From positions 1 to 64,000 of the forward strand of contig CAVSJO010000007.1 in NCBI GenBank assembly GCA_963728445.1: 64,000 bases of DNA, in the 5' to 3' direction. Source of the stretch: CAVSJO01 sp963728445 (lineage in GTDB: Bacteria; Gemmatimonadota; Gemmatimonadetes; Longimicrobiales; RSA9). The translations under genes were made by a program, and so were the position numbers. The notes beneath the pieces were generated by a model. The model was not told where the DNA came from. It ran no database searches and worked only from the letters and a program-made list of their open reading frames with translations. Shown here in pieces: positions 43,830 to 53,157 of this stretch; the stretch's first letter is position 1; each line of letters begins with the position of its first letter.

Positions 43830-46800
43830 ATGACGCCACGGTCGCTGCCAGCGCTGCCGACGCCGCATTCGCCGACTTCACGGACGTCGATCCCCGCGCA
43901 CGGTCGGCGCGGGCGCTCGATCACACGAATGGCGGGCGCGCTGCTCTGCGGTCTCGCGCTGGCCGCGCCGGCCGCAGCGCAGAAGAAGGCGCCGGCTTCC
44001 GGCCTCGCCCCCGACGCGTACGGCACCCTCGACTACCGCTACATCGGGCCGGAAGGGAACAGGGTGACGTCGGTCGCGGGGGTGCCTGGCGACCGTACCA
44101 CCTACTACGCCGGCGCGGCGTCCGGCGGCGTCTTCCGGACGACGGACGGGGGCGTGCACTGGCAGCCGGTCTTCGACAAGCAGGACGCGATGTCCATCGG
44201 CGCGCTGGCCGTGGCCCCGTCCGACCCCCAGATCGTCTGGGCGGGCACGGGGGAGCCGTTCATCCGCTCCCACATCTCCGTCGGCAACGGCGTGTACCGA
44301 TCCACGGACGGCGGCACGACCTGGAAGCGGATGGGGCTGGAGGAGAGCGGTCGCATCGGGCGGATCGCCATCGACCCCGGCGACCCCGACGTCGTCTTCG
44401 TGGCCGTGCTGGGCCACGCGTACGCGCCGCAGAGCGTGCGAGGGCTCTGGCGGACGCGGGATGGCGGCGGGTCCTGGGAGAAGGTGCTGTTCGTGAACGA
44501 CAGCACGGGGTTCATGGACGTCGTGCTCGATCCTTCCAATCCGCGGATCGTCTACGCGGCGAGCTGGCAGCTCGCGATCCACACGTGGGGGCGCGAAAGC
44601 GGCGGCGCCGGAAGCGGCATCTGGAAGTCGACGGACGGCGGCACCACCTGGGAGCGGCTGACGAAGGGGCTCCCGGACGTGATGGGCAAGATCGGGCTGG
44701 CGGTCCCCGCTGCGGACCCGAGCCGCGTCTACGCCCTGATCGAGGCGGGCGACGGCGTGCCCTACAGAGGGAAGGACACGAAGCCGGGCAAGCTCTGGCG
44801 CTCGGACAACGCCGGCGAGAGCTGGCGCATGGTGAACGCGGACCGGGAGCTGGGCGGCCGCGGCGCCTACTACACGCGCATGGGCGTATCCCCGGACGAT
44901 CCCGACGAGGCGTACTTCCTGAGCGCGTCGTTCAGCAAGACACTGGATGGCGGGATGCACACGATCGACCTGCCTTTCCAGCAGCAGCCGGCCGGCGACC
45001 ACCACGACATCTGGATCGATCCCACCAACGGCAATCGCATGATCGTCTCCAGCGACGGCGGCGTCTCCATCTCGGAGAACCGGGGCGCCACCTGGCTGCG
45101 GGTCCAGCTTCCCGTCGCCCAGATCTACCACGTCACCGTGGACAACGCGGTGCCGTACCGCGTCTACGGAAATCGGCAGGACGGCCCGTCCATGATGGGA
45201 CCGAGCAACACGCGCACGGGGGCCGGATTCGGGTCTGGCATCGCCCGCGGAGACTGGAGTACGGTCGGCGGTGGCGAAAGCGGCTGGGCCACGCCCGACA
45301 CCGTGGACGGCAACCTCGTGTGGTCCAGCGCGTCGGGCTTCGGGTCCGTGAGCGGGATCGTGACGCGCTACGACCGGCGCACCCGGGAGGTCCAGAGCGT
45401 CGAGGTGTGGCCGCTCGCGTCCATCGGCTGGCCCGCGAAGGACGTGAAGTACCGCTTCAACTGGGACTTCCCCCTCACCATCTCGCCCCACGACCACAAC
45501 ACCGTCTACGTCGGCAGCCAGTACGTCCACCGCACGACGGACGGCGGTCGCACGTGGCCGACCATCAGCCCCGACCTGACGCGGAACGACACGTCGCGCA
45601 TGGGCTTCTCCGGCGGACTCACCGGCGACAACATCGGCGTCGAGTACGCCGGCGTCGTCTACGGCATCGCCGAGAGCCCGGTGCAGAAGGGCCTCATCTG
45701 GGCCGGCACCAACGACGGGCTGCTGCACGTCACGCGGGACGACGGCGCCACGTGGACGGACGTCACGAAGAACCTGCCCGGCCTCCCCGAGTGGGTGGCA
45801 ATCCGGACCATCGAGCCTTCCCGCTGGGACGCCGGCACGGCATATGTCGCCGCGGACGGGCACCAGGTCGGGATCTTCGAGCCCCTGCTCTATCGCACCA
45901 CCGACTTCGGGAAGACGTTCACGCGGATCACGACCGGGATCCCGTCCGGTCCGTTGAGCTACACACACGTGATCCGGCAGGACCTGCAGCGGCGGGGCAT
46001 GCTCTACGCCGGCACCGAGAACGGGCTCTACGTTTCGTTCGACGACGGCGACCACTGGCAGCCGCTGCAGAACAATCTCCCGCATGCCCCCGTCTACGAC
46101 GTGGTCGTGCAGCCCCGATTCCGCGACCTGGTCGTGGCCACGTACGGCCGGGGCTTCTGGATCCTCGACGACGTCACGCCCCTCGAGCAGCTCACGCCGG
46201 ACGTGGCCGCCGAGCCGGCCCACCTCTTCGCGCCCCGGGAGGCGTGGCGCTTCCGCGGCGCCGAGGCCATCGTCGCACCGTACGAGGACCCGAGCGCGGG
46301 TCAGAACCCCAAGTACGGCGCCACCCTCGCCTACTGGCTGAAGGCCGCCGCCGACGACAGCGTGGCGCTGAGCATCGCCGACGCGTCCGGCGCCGTCGTG
46401 CGGACCCTGAAGGGCCCTTCGCAGGCGGGGGTCAATCGCGTCCAGTGGGATCTTCGGGGCGAGCCCACGACCGAGGTCCGCATGCGCACCACGCCCATCG
46501 GGGCGCCCTATGTCGAGCTGAACGACCAGGGGTGGCGCCCCTCGCCCGACATCGGGCGGCTCTCCGTTCTCGTGCCGCCGGGAATGTATACCCTCACGAT
46601 GAAAGCAGGCGACGCGTCCCAGTCCCGGACCCTCGCCGTCCGCAAGGACCCGTACTCCGCCGGCTCCGAGGCCGACATCGCCGCGCAGGCGGAGGTCATG
46701 GACGGCCTGCGCTCCGACCTGGAGACCGTCGCCCGGACCGTCAACCGCATCGAGCTCCTGCGCGCGCAGCTCCGGGATCTCGGACGCGTCCTCGAAGCCG

Positions 46801-47135
46801 ATTCCGCCACGGCCGAGAAGGCCGCGGCCGATTCCCTGGACACGCGCCTGATGGCCATCGAGGAGGAGCTCGCACAGCTTCGCCAGTCGGGCCGGGGGCA
46901 GGACGTGATCCGCTGGCCTGCCCGGGCCGGCTTCCGGATCGGCTACCTGGCCGACGAGATCTCCGCGTCCGACCTGGCGCCGACCGAGCCCCAGAAGCAG
47001 GTCGCCGCGCTGCTCCACGAAACGGCTGTGCGGCAGGCAGCCGCCCTCGACGCCTTCGCCGCAGGCGACCTGGCCGCTTTCAACGAGCGGCTTCGGGGGA
47101 AGGGGATGGGCGCGGTCGCGACCGGAGGGAGGTGA
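43830..47135 (+). CDS. Secreted VPS10/sortilin-like BNR-repeat protein (paralogue)
   Basis: 1101 residues. GAGGAGGG precedes ATG 43830; the signal segment is MAGALLCGLALAAPAAAQ after a 33-residue Arg-rich leader, so an alternative start at 43929 is possible. Asp-boxes occur repeatedly (VFRTTDGGVHWQ, VYRSTDGGTTWK, IWKSTDGGTTWE, DFGKTFTRI). It has the same fold plan as the protein at 37993-40923 and a longer C-terminal helical part (about 950-1095). The two paralogues are transcribed away from each other around the TPR protein gene. Probably an extracellular or outer-membrane-associated propeller. Confidence 0.88.
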   Translation: MTPRSLPALPTPHSPTSRTSIPAHGRRGRSITRMAGALLCGLALAAPAAAQKKAPASGLAPDAYGTLDYRYIGPEGNRVTSVAGVPGDRTTYYAGAASGGVFRTTDGGVHWQPVFDKQDAMSIGALAVAPSDPQIVWAGTGEPFIRSHISVGNGVYRSTDGGTTWKRMGLEESGRIGRIAIDPGDPDVVFVAVLGHAYAPQSVRGLWRTRDGGGSWEKVLFVNDSTGFMDVVLDPSNPRIVYAASWQLAIHTWGRESGGAGSGIWKSTDGGTTWERLTKGLPDVMGKIGLAVPAADPSRVYALIEAGDGVPYRGKDTKPGKLWRSDNAGESWRMVNADRELGGRGAYYTRMGVSPDDPDEAYFLSASFSKTLDGGMHTIDLPFQQQPAGDHHDIWIDPTNGNRMIVSSDGGVSISENRGATWLRVQLPVAQIYHVTVDNAVPYRVYGNRQDGPSMMGPSNTRTGAGFGSGIARGDWSTVGGGESGWATPDTVDGNLVWSSASGFGSVSGIVTRYDRRTREVQSVEVWPLASIGWPAKDVKYRFNWDFPLTISPHDHNTVYVGSQYVHRTTDGGRTWPTISPDLTRNDTSRMGFSGGLTGDNIGVEYAGVVYGIAESPVQKGLIWAGTNDGLLHVTRDDGATWTDVTKNLPGLPEWVAIRTIEPSRWDAGTAYVAADGHQVGIFEPLLYRTTDFGKTFTRITTGIPSGPLSYTHVIRQDLQRRGMLYAGTENGLYVSFDDGDHWQPLQNNLPHAPVYDVVVQPRFRDLVVATYGRGFWILDDVTPLEQLTPDVAAEPAHLFAPREAWRFRGAEAIVAPYEDPSAGQNPKYGATLAYWLKAAADDSVALSIADASGAVVRTLKGPSQAGVNRVQWDLRGEPTTEVRMRTTPIGAPYVELNDQGWRPSPDIGRLSVLVPPGMYTLTMKAGDASQSRTLAVRKDPYSAGSEADIAAQAEVMDGLRSDLETVARTVNRIELLRAQLRDLGRVLEADSATAEKAAADSLDTRLMAIEEELAQLRQSGRGQDVIRWPARAGFRIGYLADEISASDLAPTEPQKQVAALLHETAVRQAAALDAFAAGDLAAFNERLRGKGMGAVATGGR

Positions 47136-47157
47136 CCGCGGCTGCGAACGGGGTGGG

Positions 47158-48976
47158 CTAGTTCGCCGCGAGCGCCCGGGACACGGCAGCCACGATCTCC
47201 GCCGGCGTGAAGGGCTTGCCGATGAACGACGGCCTTCCCTCGAAGGGCAGGTGCTCGTCCTCCTCGGCAAGGGGGTAGCCCGACATGTAGAGCACCCTCA
47301 GGCCAGGCATGCTCCCCCGCAGCTCCCGGGCGAGCTCCGTCCCCGGCCGATCCGGCAGCGTGACGTCGGTGAGGAGCAGGTCGGGGGCCGGCCCCTCCCT
47401 GGCGACGCGGACGGCCTGGTCCGCCGTCGGTGCCTCGATCACCTCGAGCCCCTCGCGGGTCAGCGCCCGTGCCACGATCCGGCGGATCGCGTGCTCATCG
47501 TCGACGACGAGCACGCGTGCGCCCTGCCCCTCGCCGCCCTCCCGCCCGTGCGGAGCGGGGCCTGTCTCGACCGGCCGGTCGGTCAGGGGCAGCACGATCC
47601 GGAAGCGCGTGCCCTGGCCCACCGCCGTCGAGACCGTTACCGCGCCGTGCGATTCCTCGACCAGCCGGGCGACGGTCGCCAGCCCCAGTCCCGTCCCGCG
47701 GCCCGGCGGCTTCGTTGTGAAGAACGGCTGGAAGATGCGGTCCACGTGCTCCTCCGGGATGCCGGTCCCCGTGTCCTGCACCTCGAGGAGGGCGCCGCGG
47801 GCGAGCGATGCATCCTCCACGTGGGCGCCCTGCTCGTCGACGAGGCGCGTCCGGACGGTGATGCTTCCGCCCCGCGGCATCGCGTCCTGGGCGTTCACGG
47901 CGAGGTTCAGCAGGATCTGCTCGACCGTCTGCGGGGTCGTGAGCACGGGCTGCCGCCGGGGGTCGGTGTCGATCGAGAGGTCGATGTCCCTGCGTGATCA
48001 GCCGCCGGAGCAGCAGCTCCGCTTCGCGGACGACGGCGCCGAGGTCGACCGGCACGGGCTCCTCCGGCTGGCCGCGGCTGAAGGCGAGAAGCCGGCGGGT
48101 GAGGGCTGCGCCGCGTCGTGCAGTGCCGCGGATCTGCTCCACCTCGGCCACCATGCCCGGCGGCTGTTTCAGGGTCTCGGCCAGGAAGTCGGCGGAGCCC
48201 TGGATCGCGGTGAGGAGATTGTTGAAGTCGTGGGCGATGCTGCTGGCCAGGCTGCCGACTGCCTCGAGCTTCTGCGCCTGACGGGTCCGGTCTTCCGTAA
48301 GCTTCCTCTCGGTTACGTCGAGGAGAGTACCCAGGATCGTGCGCTCGCCTTCGTACTGAATGACGCCCCCGTGGACCTCCACCAGGATCTCCGAGTGGTC
48401 GGCGCGGCGCCCCCGGAACTCGTAATGGAGAGCGCCCCCCCGGAGCAGCCGTTCCCGCACGGCCGTGGCGACGGTCTCGCGGTCGTCGGGATGCACGATC
48501 TCCGTGACCGGAAGTCCGATGATGTCGGCGGTCTCGTGTCCGAAGATCCGGGCGAACTGGGGATTGCAGTACAGGAAGCGCTCGTCGCGGATGAGGTAGA
48601 CGCCGGCGAGGCTCTGTTCGACCAGCGCGCGAAATCGGGCCTCCGACTCCATCTCCCGACTGGCTGCCTCGAGGGCAGCGGTGCTGCGGCGCCGGAGCTC
48701 ACGGCGCAACACGCCGTAGAGGAAGAGGCCGGTGCCGCAGACGAAGAGGAGCCCCTTGAACGTCTGGAAGAGGGCGGCGGGATCGAAGTCGCCGGCGAGG
48801 ATCTCGACGGCCAGGTCGGACCCGACGATCCACAGCGAGCCGAGGACGACGTACCATGCGGCGATCCGGAAGGCAGTGCTCCGGTCGAGGGCGTCCTCGC
48901 CGGGCTCGGGCGACGGACGGAGAGGAGGTGCCGGCCGATCGGGGCCGTCGCGTGCGCCTGCGGGCAGGGTCGTCAT
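47158..48976 (-). pseudogene. Hybrid sensor histidine kinase with receiver domain, frameshifted
   Basis: Read from ATG 48976: two transmembrane helices, a PAS domain (FRALVEQSLAGVYLIRDERFLYCNPQFARIFGHETADIIG), a dimerisation H-box (SIAHDFNNLLTAI) and about 100 more residues to AELLLRRLITQ. The expected continuation (DIDLSIDTDPRRQPVL, then TTPQTVEQILLNLAVNAQDAMP) is in another frame; removing one base from the CCC at 47988-47990 restores it. The second frame carries the N and G boxes (FFTTKPPGRGTGLGLA) and a receiver domain with phosphoacceptor LLLTDVTLPDRPGTELA. One sequencing error would restore a normal kinase; otherwise it is a recent pseudogene. Confidence 0.7.
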
Positions 48977-49071
48977 GGATCCGTTGCTGGAGACCAGGGG
49001 AATCCTCTGAATATGGGGAGCCCGACCGGGACGCGCATTGGCACTTTCGGCCAATGCGCATCCGTCGCCGC

Positions 49072-49242
49072 TGCTTGCCCGACGGAGGGCGCCCCATCCA
49101 CGTTGTCGGCATGCCGCGACCTCACATCCGGCGGGGGCTGCCGCTTTCGGTGCAGCTGGTGGCGCCGCCGGGCGGAGAGGACACGCTTCTGGCGCTCGCC
49201 GCCCAGATCGAAGCGCTCCGCCCATGGCAGCGCACTACATGA
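49072..49242 (+). pseudogene. 3' remnant of an amidase-signature gene
   Basis: About 55 codons in frame end with RRGLPLSVQLVAPPGGEDTLLALAAQIEALRPW, which matches the conserved C-terminus of amidase-signature enzymes (GLPxGVQLVGRPxxExxLLxLA). There is no room for the missing 400 residues, because the kinase gene begins at 48976 on the other strand. So it is probably a decayed or truncated gene left after rearrangement. Confidence 0.55.
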
Positions 49243-49267
49243 TTCCTCCACACCACCGGAGTCGTCC

Positions 49268-51436
49268 ATGCGACGTCGCCTTGCAGCCCTTCTCCTGTTG
49301 GCCTCCATTGTCCCGGCCGGCGCGACCGGTCAGGCGGCATCCGCCCGCCCCGACCCGGCGGACCGGGCGCTCATCCGTCGGACGGAGTTCGGCGTGCCCC
49401 ACATCGAGGCGAGAGACCTCGAGGCCGCGGGCTTCGCCCTGGCGTGGGTGCAGTCGGAGGACTACGGCGAGCGTGTCCCCATGGGCCTGGTCCGCGCCCG
49501 GGGAGAAGTCGCGCGGTGGCTCGGGCCGGATTCCCTGGACGACGACGTCATCGCCCGCTGGGTGCACGGACGGGCCGTTGCGACGTGGGATTCCCTTCCG
49601 CCGGACGTCCGGGCGATGTACCGCGGCTTCGCGGACGGCGTGAACCGCTACGTGCGGACGCACCGGGACGCCATGCCCGAGTGGATGCCCGCGGACTTCA
49701 CGGGTCCCGACGTGGCGGCCCGGGACGTCGGCTCGGGAGGATGGGGCGGCAGGGACCGGATCGCGGCGCGCATCGAGACGTCGTTCGACAGGAGGCCGGA
49801 CGTCGGATCCAACGCGTGGGCCATCGCGCCCTCGCGCACCAGGTCGGGGCACGCGATCCTGCTGCGCAATCCACACCTGTCCTGGGACGCCGGATACTAC
49901 GAGGCCCACGTGACGGTGCCCGACACGCTGGACTTCTACGGCGACTTCCGCATCGGCGGCCCGTTCGGCATCATCGGCGGCTTCAACGCGCGCCTCGGAT
50001 GGGCCACCACGAACAACTACCCGGATACGGACGAGCTGTACGCGCTCGATGCCGACCCGGACGCCGCCGATGCCGTCCGCTTCGGCGGCCGCTCCGTGCC
50101 GCTCCGGCGGATCGCACTGCGGATCCCCTTCCGCAACGGGGACGCGGTCTCGACCGAGACGCGAGAGCTGTGGATGTCTCCCATCGGGCCCGTGGTCCAC
50201 CGCGCCCACGGAATGGTGTACGTTCTCCGCGATCCGTCCTTCGGCGTCTACCGGGTCGGCGAGCAGTTCCTGCGCATGATGGAGTCGTCCTCGCTTGCAC
50301 AGTGGAAGGACGCGATGCGGATCCACGCCCGGGGCGCGTCGAACTTCACGTACGCGGACGCCGACGGACACATCTTCTACGTCTGGAATTCCCTTCTCCC
50401 GGAGCTGCCGAGGCCCTCCGGGGGAGACACCGCGGCGGTACCCGCCCGTTCCTGGGACGACGTCTGGACGCGCGTCGTCCCCTGGGACTCGCTGCCGCAG
50501 GTGCAGGACCCGAAGCAGGGATTCCTCCACAACGAAAACGACCCCTACATGTACGCGACGCCGGCGGACCCGTTGCCGCGCCTGCCCTATCCCTCCCCCG
50601 CGCCGAAGCTGCGTCTGCGCAGCCAGCTCTCCATCGATCTGCTCCGCAGCATGCACGGCGTCACGCTCGAGGACGTCGTGCGACGCAAGCACAGCTACCG
50701 GATGCTCCTCGCGGAGCGCGTGAAGGACGATCTCGTCCGCGCGGTACGGGCGTCTCACCCCGCGCCCGACGTCGCCCGGGCCGCGGACCTCGTCGACCGC
50801 TGGGACGAAACGGTGGCGCCGGACAGCCGGGGAGCGGTGCTCTTCGTCGCCTGGTGGGAGCGCTATCTCGCGACGACGACGAGCGCGCCCGCCACGCCCG
50901 CCTCCGCCGGCTTCGGGGCGCCCGCCGACTCGCTCTTCGCCCAGCCATGGTCGCCGGAGCAGGCGACCACGACGCCACGGGGCCTCTCGAATCCCGCACG
51001 CGCGGCCTCCGCGTTCGCGTGGGCCGTCGACGAGACCGCCCGGAAGTGGGGTCGGCCGGACGTCGCCTGGGGCGACGTCCATCGTATCCGCGTCGGCGAC
51101 GTCGACCTCCCCGCCGGCGGCTGCAACGGCGATCTCGGCTGCTTCCGGGTGCTGTGGTACAGGGACGCCCCCGACGGAAAGCTCGCCGCGCGCGGCGGCG
51201 ACGGCTGGGTCCTCGCCGTCGAGTTCGGCCGACGCCCGCGGGCGTACTCCGTGCTCGCGTACGGCGAGAGCGACCTGCCCGGCTCGACCCACCACACCGA
51301 CCAGACGGCAATGTTCGCCCGGGGCGAGCTCAAGCCGGTCCGCTTCACCCCCGCGGACGTTCGTGCCCACACGGTCCGCGAGTACCGGCCGAACGCCGCC
51401 TCGGCGGACGAGGCAACCCCCGCAGGGCGCCCGTGA
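49268..51436 (+). CDS. Penicillin acylase-family N-terminal-nucleophile hydrolase
   Basis: 722 residues from ATG 49268 with a signal peptide (about 1-24). The autocatalytic nucleophile is probably Ser181 in VGSNAWAI, which becomes the beta-chain N-terminus after removal of a spacer; the alpha region is about 30-150. Conserved blocks LLRNPHLSWDAGYYEAHV and SNFTYADADGHIFY are clear. Members are periplasmic acylases that hydrolyse amide side chains of beta-lactams, N-acyl-homoserine lactones or cyclic lipopeptides. Length fits AHL acylases (about 780) only roughly; substrate unknown. Confidence 0.85.
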   Translation: MRRRLAALLLLASIVPAGATGQAASARPDPADRALIRRTEFGVPHIEARDLEAAGFALAWVQSEDYGERVPMGLVRARGEVARWLGPDSLDDDVIARWVHGRAVATWDSLPPDVRAMYRGFADGVNRYVRTHRDAMPEWMPADFTGPDVAARDVGSGGWGGRDRIAARIETSFDRRPDVGSNAWAIAPSRTRSGHAILLRNPHLSWDAGYYEAHVTVPDTLDFYGDFRIGGPFGIIGGFNARLGWATTNNYPDTDELYALDADPDAADAVRFGGRSVPLRRIALRIPFRNGDAVSTETRELWMSPIGPVVHRAHGMVYVLRDPSFGVYRVGEQFLRMMESSSLAQWKDAMRIHARGASNFTYADADGHIFYVWNSLLPELPRPSGGDTAAVPARSWDDVWTRVVPWDSLPQVQDPKQGFLHNENDPYMYATPADPLPRLPYPSPAPKLRLRSQLSIDLLRSMHGVTLEDVVRRKHSYRMLLAERVKDDLVRAVRASHPAPDVARAADLVDRWDETVAPDSRGAVLFVAWWERYLATTTSAPATPASAGFGAPADSLFAQPWSPEQATTTPRGLSNPARAASAFAWAVDETARKWGRPDVAWGDVHRIRVGDVDLPAGGCNGDLGCFRVLWYRDAPDGKLAARGGDGWVLAVEFGRRPRAYSVLAYGESDLPGSTHHTDQTAMFARGELKPVRFTPADVRAHTVREYRPNAASADEATPAGRP

Positions 51437-51951
51437 CGGGCGGGAGACCCGATTCCGTTCCCCCCGGCGGTGCCCGCGGCGGGGCGCTCGGATCCGACGG
51501 ACGCAGCTCCGACGAGATTCCGCCCGACATCCGCGCAGCGGCGCACCACACGGCGCTTCGGCGCGCCCTCAGGCTGATCGGAATCGGGCTGCTGCTCATG
51601 ACGGGGTACAAGGGCACCGTCAACGGCGTCCAGAACCTGCGCCACGCAGGCGAGGGCCTCCGTCTGGCCGCTGATCTGGCCGTGCTCGGCTACGGCCTCA
51701 CCGGCATCGCGGCAACCGCCGCCGTCGTGCTCTTCCGTCGACTCGGGGGCGTCCTCGCCGTGACCTGGGCGGTCCTCATCTCGGCCGCTGCCGTGGTCGC
51801 TCCCCTTGCCTACGCTCCGGGTCGGGTCCCGCCCTCCGCCGCGGTCGGAAGCGGAGTCGTCAGCGCCATCCTGGCAGCCGCCGTCGTCTGGGCCGTCTGG
51901 CCCCCGCGGCGCCGTCGCGCTCCCGGAGCCAGCTCGGGCCACGCGGGCTAG
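51433..51951 (+). CDS. Membrane protein of unknown function
   Basis: 172 residues from a GTG overlapping the acylase stop (GTGA). The first 45 residues are polar (SDGRSSDEIPPDIRAAAHHTALR), followed by four hydrophobic helices (RLIGIGLLLMTGYKG, ADLAVLGYGLTGIAATAAVVLF, VLAVTWAVLISAAAVVAPLAYA, SGVVSAILAAAVVWAVW) and a basic tail. No family recognised. It is co-translated with the acylase. Confidence 0.6.
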   Translation: MTGGRPDSVPPGGARGGALGSDGRSSDEIPPDIRAAAHHTALRRALRLIGIGLLLMTGYKGTVNGVQNLRHAGEGLRLAADLAVLGYGLTGIAATAAVVLFRRLGGVLAVTWAVLISAAAVVAPLAYAPGRVPPSAAVGSGVVSAILAAAVVWAVWPPRRRRAPGASSGHAG

Positions 51952-51981
51952 TCCCCGGCACGCCGCGGGCGCCCGTCGGGG

Positions 51982-52010
51982 TTGACATATCGGCGGCCAA
52001 TATATAGGGT
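51982..52010 (+). promoter_or_regulatory. padR promoter with dyad operator
   Basis: TTGACA at 51982-51987 and TAGGGT at 52005-52010 (17-base spacer). ATATCGGCGGCCAATAT at 51987-52003 is a near-perfect 17-bp inverted repeat with ATAT at both ends, as in PadR operators, lying between the two promoter boxes. The predicted start of transcription coincides with the ATG at 52017, implying a leaderless message and autorepression. Confidence 0.7.
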
Positions 52011-52016
52011 GCGGAT

Positions 52017-52397
52017 ATGAACGAGACGCTCGACATCCAGGCGTTCGCCAAGGCGATACACGAGGTCGTCGTGCTCGCGGCGCTGCGGCGTGGGCCGCTG
52101 CACGGGTACCAGATCGCTCTCGACCTCGAGCGGCGGAGCGGGGGGCTTTTCGTGCTGACGCACGGGACGCTGTATCCGATCCTGCACCGGCTGGAGGCGG
52201 ACGGTGCGATTCGGGGTGCTTGGTCGGAGGAGGGGGGGAGACGCCGGAAGGAGTACGAGCTGACGCGGCAGGGGCTCCGGCGGCTGGCGGCGGAGTCGGA
52301 TCGCTGCGAGGAGGTCATGCAGGGGGTGCTGCGACTCACGAGGGACGAGGATGGCGACGTACCGGACGCTGCTGAGTCGGGTCGCCGGCCGGCTTGA
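52017..52397 (+). CDS. PadR-family transcriptional regulator
   Basis: 126 residues. Winged helix with the hallmark GPLHGYQIALDLERRSGGLFVLTHGTLYPILHRLEADGAI and the wing GRRRKEYELTRQG. The C-terminal dimerisation helix is short, as in the PadR-s1 subclass. Many Gemmatimonadota and Acidobacteriota use such regulators for ABC or permease genes. The gene overlaps the next by 47 bases. Ligand unknown. Confidence 0.93.
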   Translation: MNETLDIQAFAKAIHEVVVLAALRRGPLHGYQIALDLERRSGGLFVLTHGTLYPILHRLEADGAIRGAWSEEGGRRRKEYELTRQGLRRLAAESDRCEEVMQGVLRLTRDEDGDVPDAAESGRRPA

Positions 52398-53157
52398 CGC
52401 GCCGCACCGTGCGCGGGTGCGGATCGTCGAGGAGCTGGCGGCGGACCTGGAGCTGCTGCACGAGGAGCTCGTGGCGGCGGGGCTGCCGCCGGCGGAGGCG
52501 CGGCGGCGGGCGGAGCGGATGCTGGGCCCGTCGCCGGAGGTGCTGGAGGAGCTCTCCCGAGTGCACCGCCCGCCGTGGCAGCGGTGGGCGGAGCGGTACG
52601 GGGGACGGCTTGAAACGGGGGAGCGGGGGCTCCTCGTCGCCTTCACGCTCGTCGCGCTGGGAGCGGCGGTGGGTGGGCTGTGGAGTGGCGGGCTGCTGCG
52701 TCGGCCGTCGGCGTTCGTCTGGCCGGTGCTCGTCCTGGCGGCGCTGACGGCGAGCGTAGCGGTGGTGCGGGCGGTAGCCCTCTGGGGCGGGTGGAGTCCG
52801 GCCGATCGATCGAAGGCCGAGGAGATGGACGGGGGACTTGTGCCGCTCATCGTTCTGCCGCTTGCGGCCATCGCCCTGGCGCTGCTGGGCTCGTTCGTCG
52901 GGTTGTGGGACGCGTCGGGTGCCCTCGAGGCGAATCCGGATACGGCCATTCCCGTGCTGGTGGGCTGGATCCGTCAGAGTATGGGCCTGCTCGCGACGTC
53001 GCTGACGCTGACGCTGGCGGCGGGCCTGGCGTGGATGGGGCTGCGCACGCGGGCGGCGAGGGTGGAGTGGGCGGAATCGGCGCTGCGGGCGGGGCGCGTA
53101 CCCGGCCGCGGCCCCGTTCTCGACATCGTGGAACCCGAAAAGAGGAGGCCGGCATGA
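52351..53157 (+). CDS. Permease-prefix-domain membrane protein
   Basis: 268 residues, ATG 52351 inside the padR end. Residues 1-75 are a charged helical domain like the DUF1700/permease-prefix domain (RIVEELAADLELLHEELVAAGLPPAEARRRAERMLG) that in ADOP proteins precedes FtsX. Here it is followed by five hydrophobic helices instead (from about residue 90: GLLVAFTLVALGAAVGGL onwards) and no MacB periplasmic domain. It is therefore a stand-alone regulator- or chaperone-like relative. PadR control is inferred from overlap and the operator upstream. Confidence 0.7.
   Translation: MATYRTLLSRVAGRLDAPHRARVRIVEELAADLELLHEELVAAGLPPAEARRRAERMLGPSPEVLEELSRVHRPPWQRWAERYGGRLETGERGLLVAFTLVALGAAVGGLWSGGLLRRPSAFVWPVLVLAALTASVAVVRAVALWGGWSPADRSKAEEMDGGLVPLIVLPLAAIALALLGSFVGLWDASGALEANPDTAIPVLVGWIRQSMGLLATSLTLTLAAGLAWMGLRTRAARVEWAESALRAGRVPGRGPVLDIVEPEKRRPA

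Noticed and set aside
43878..47270. Long minus-strand frame opposite the second BNR gene
   Set aside because: A shadow with the same biased composition. The plus strand carries repeated Asp-boxes and a signal peptide.
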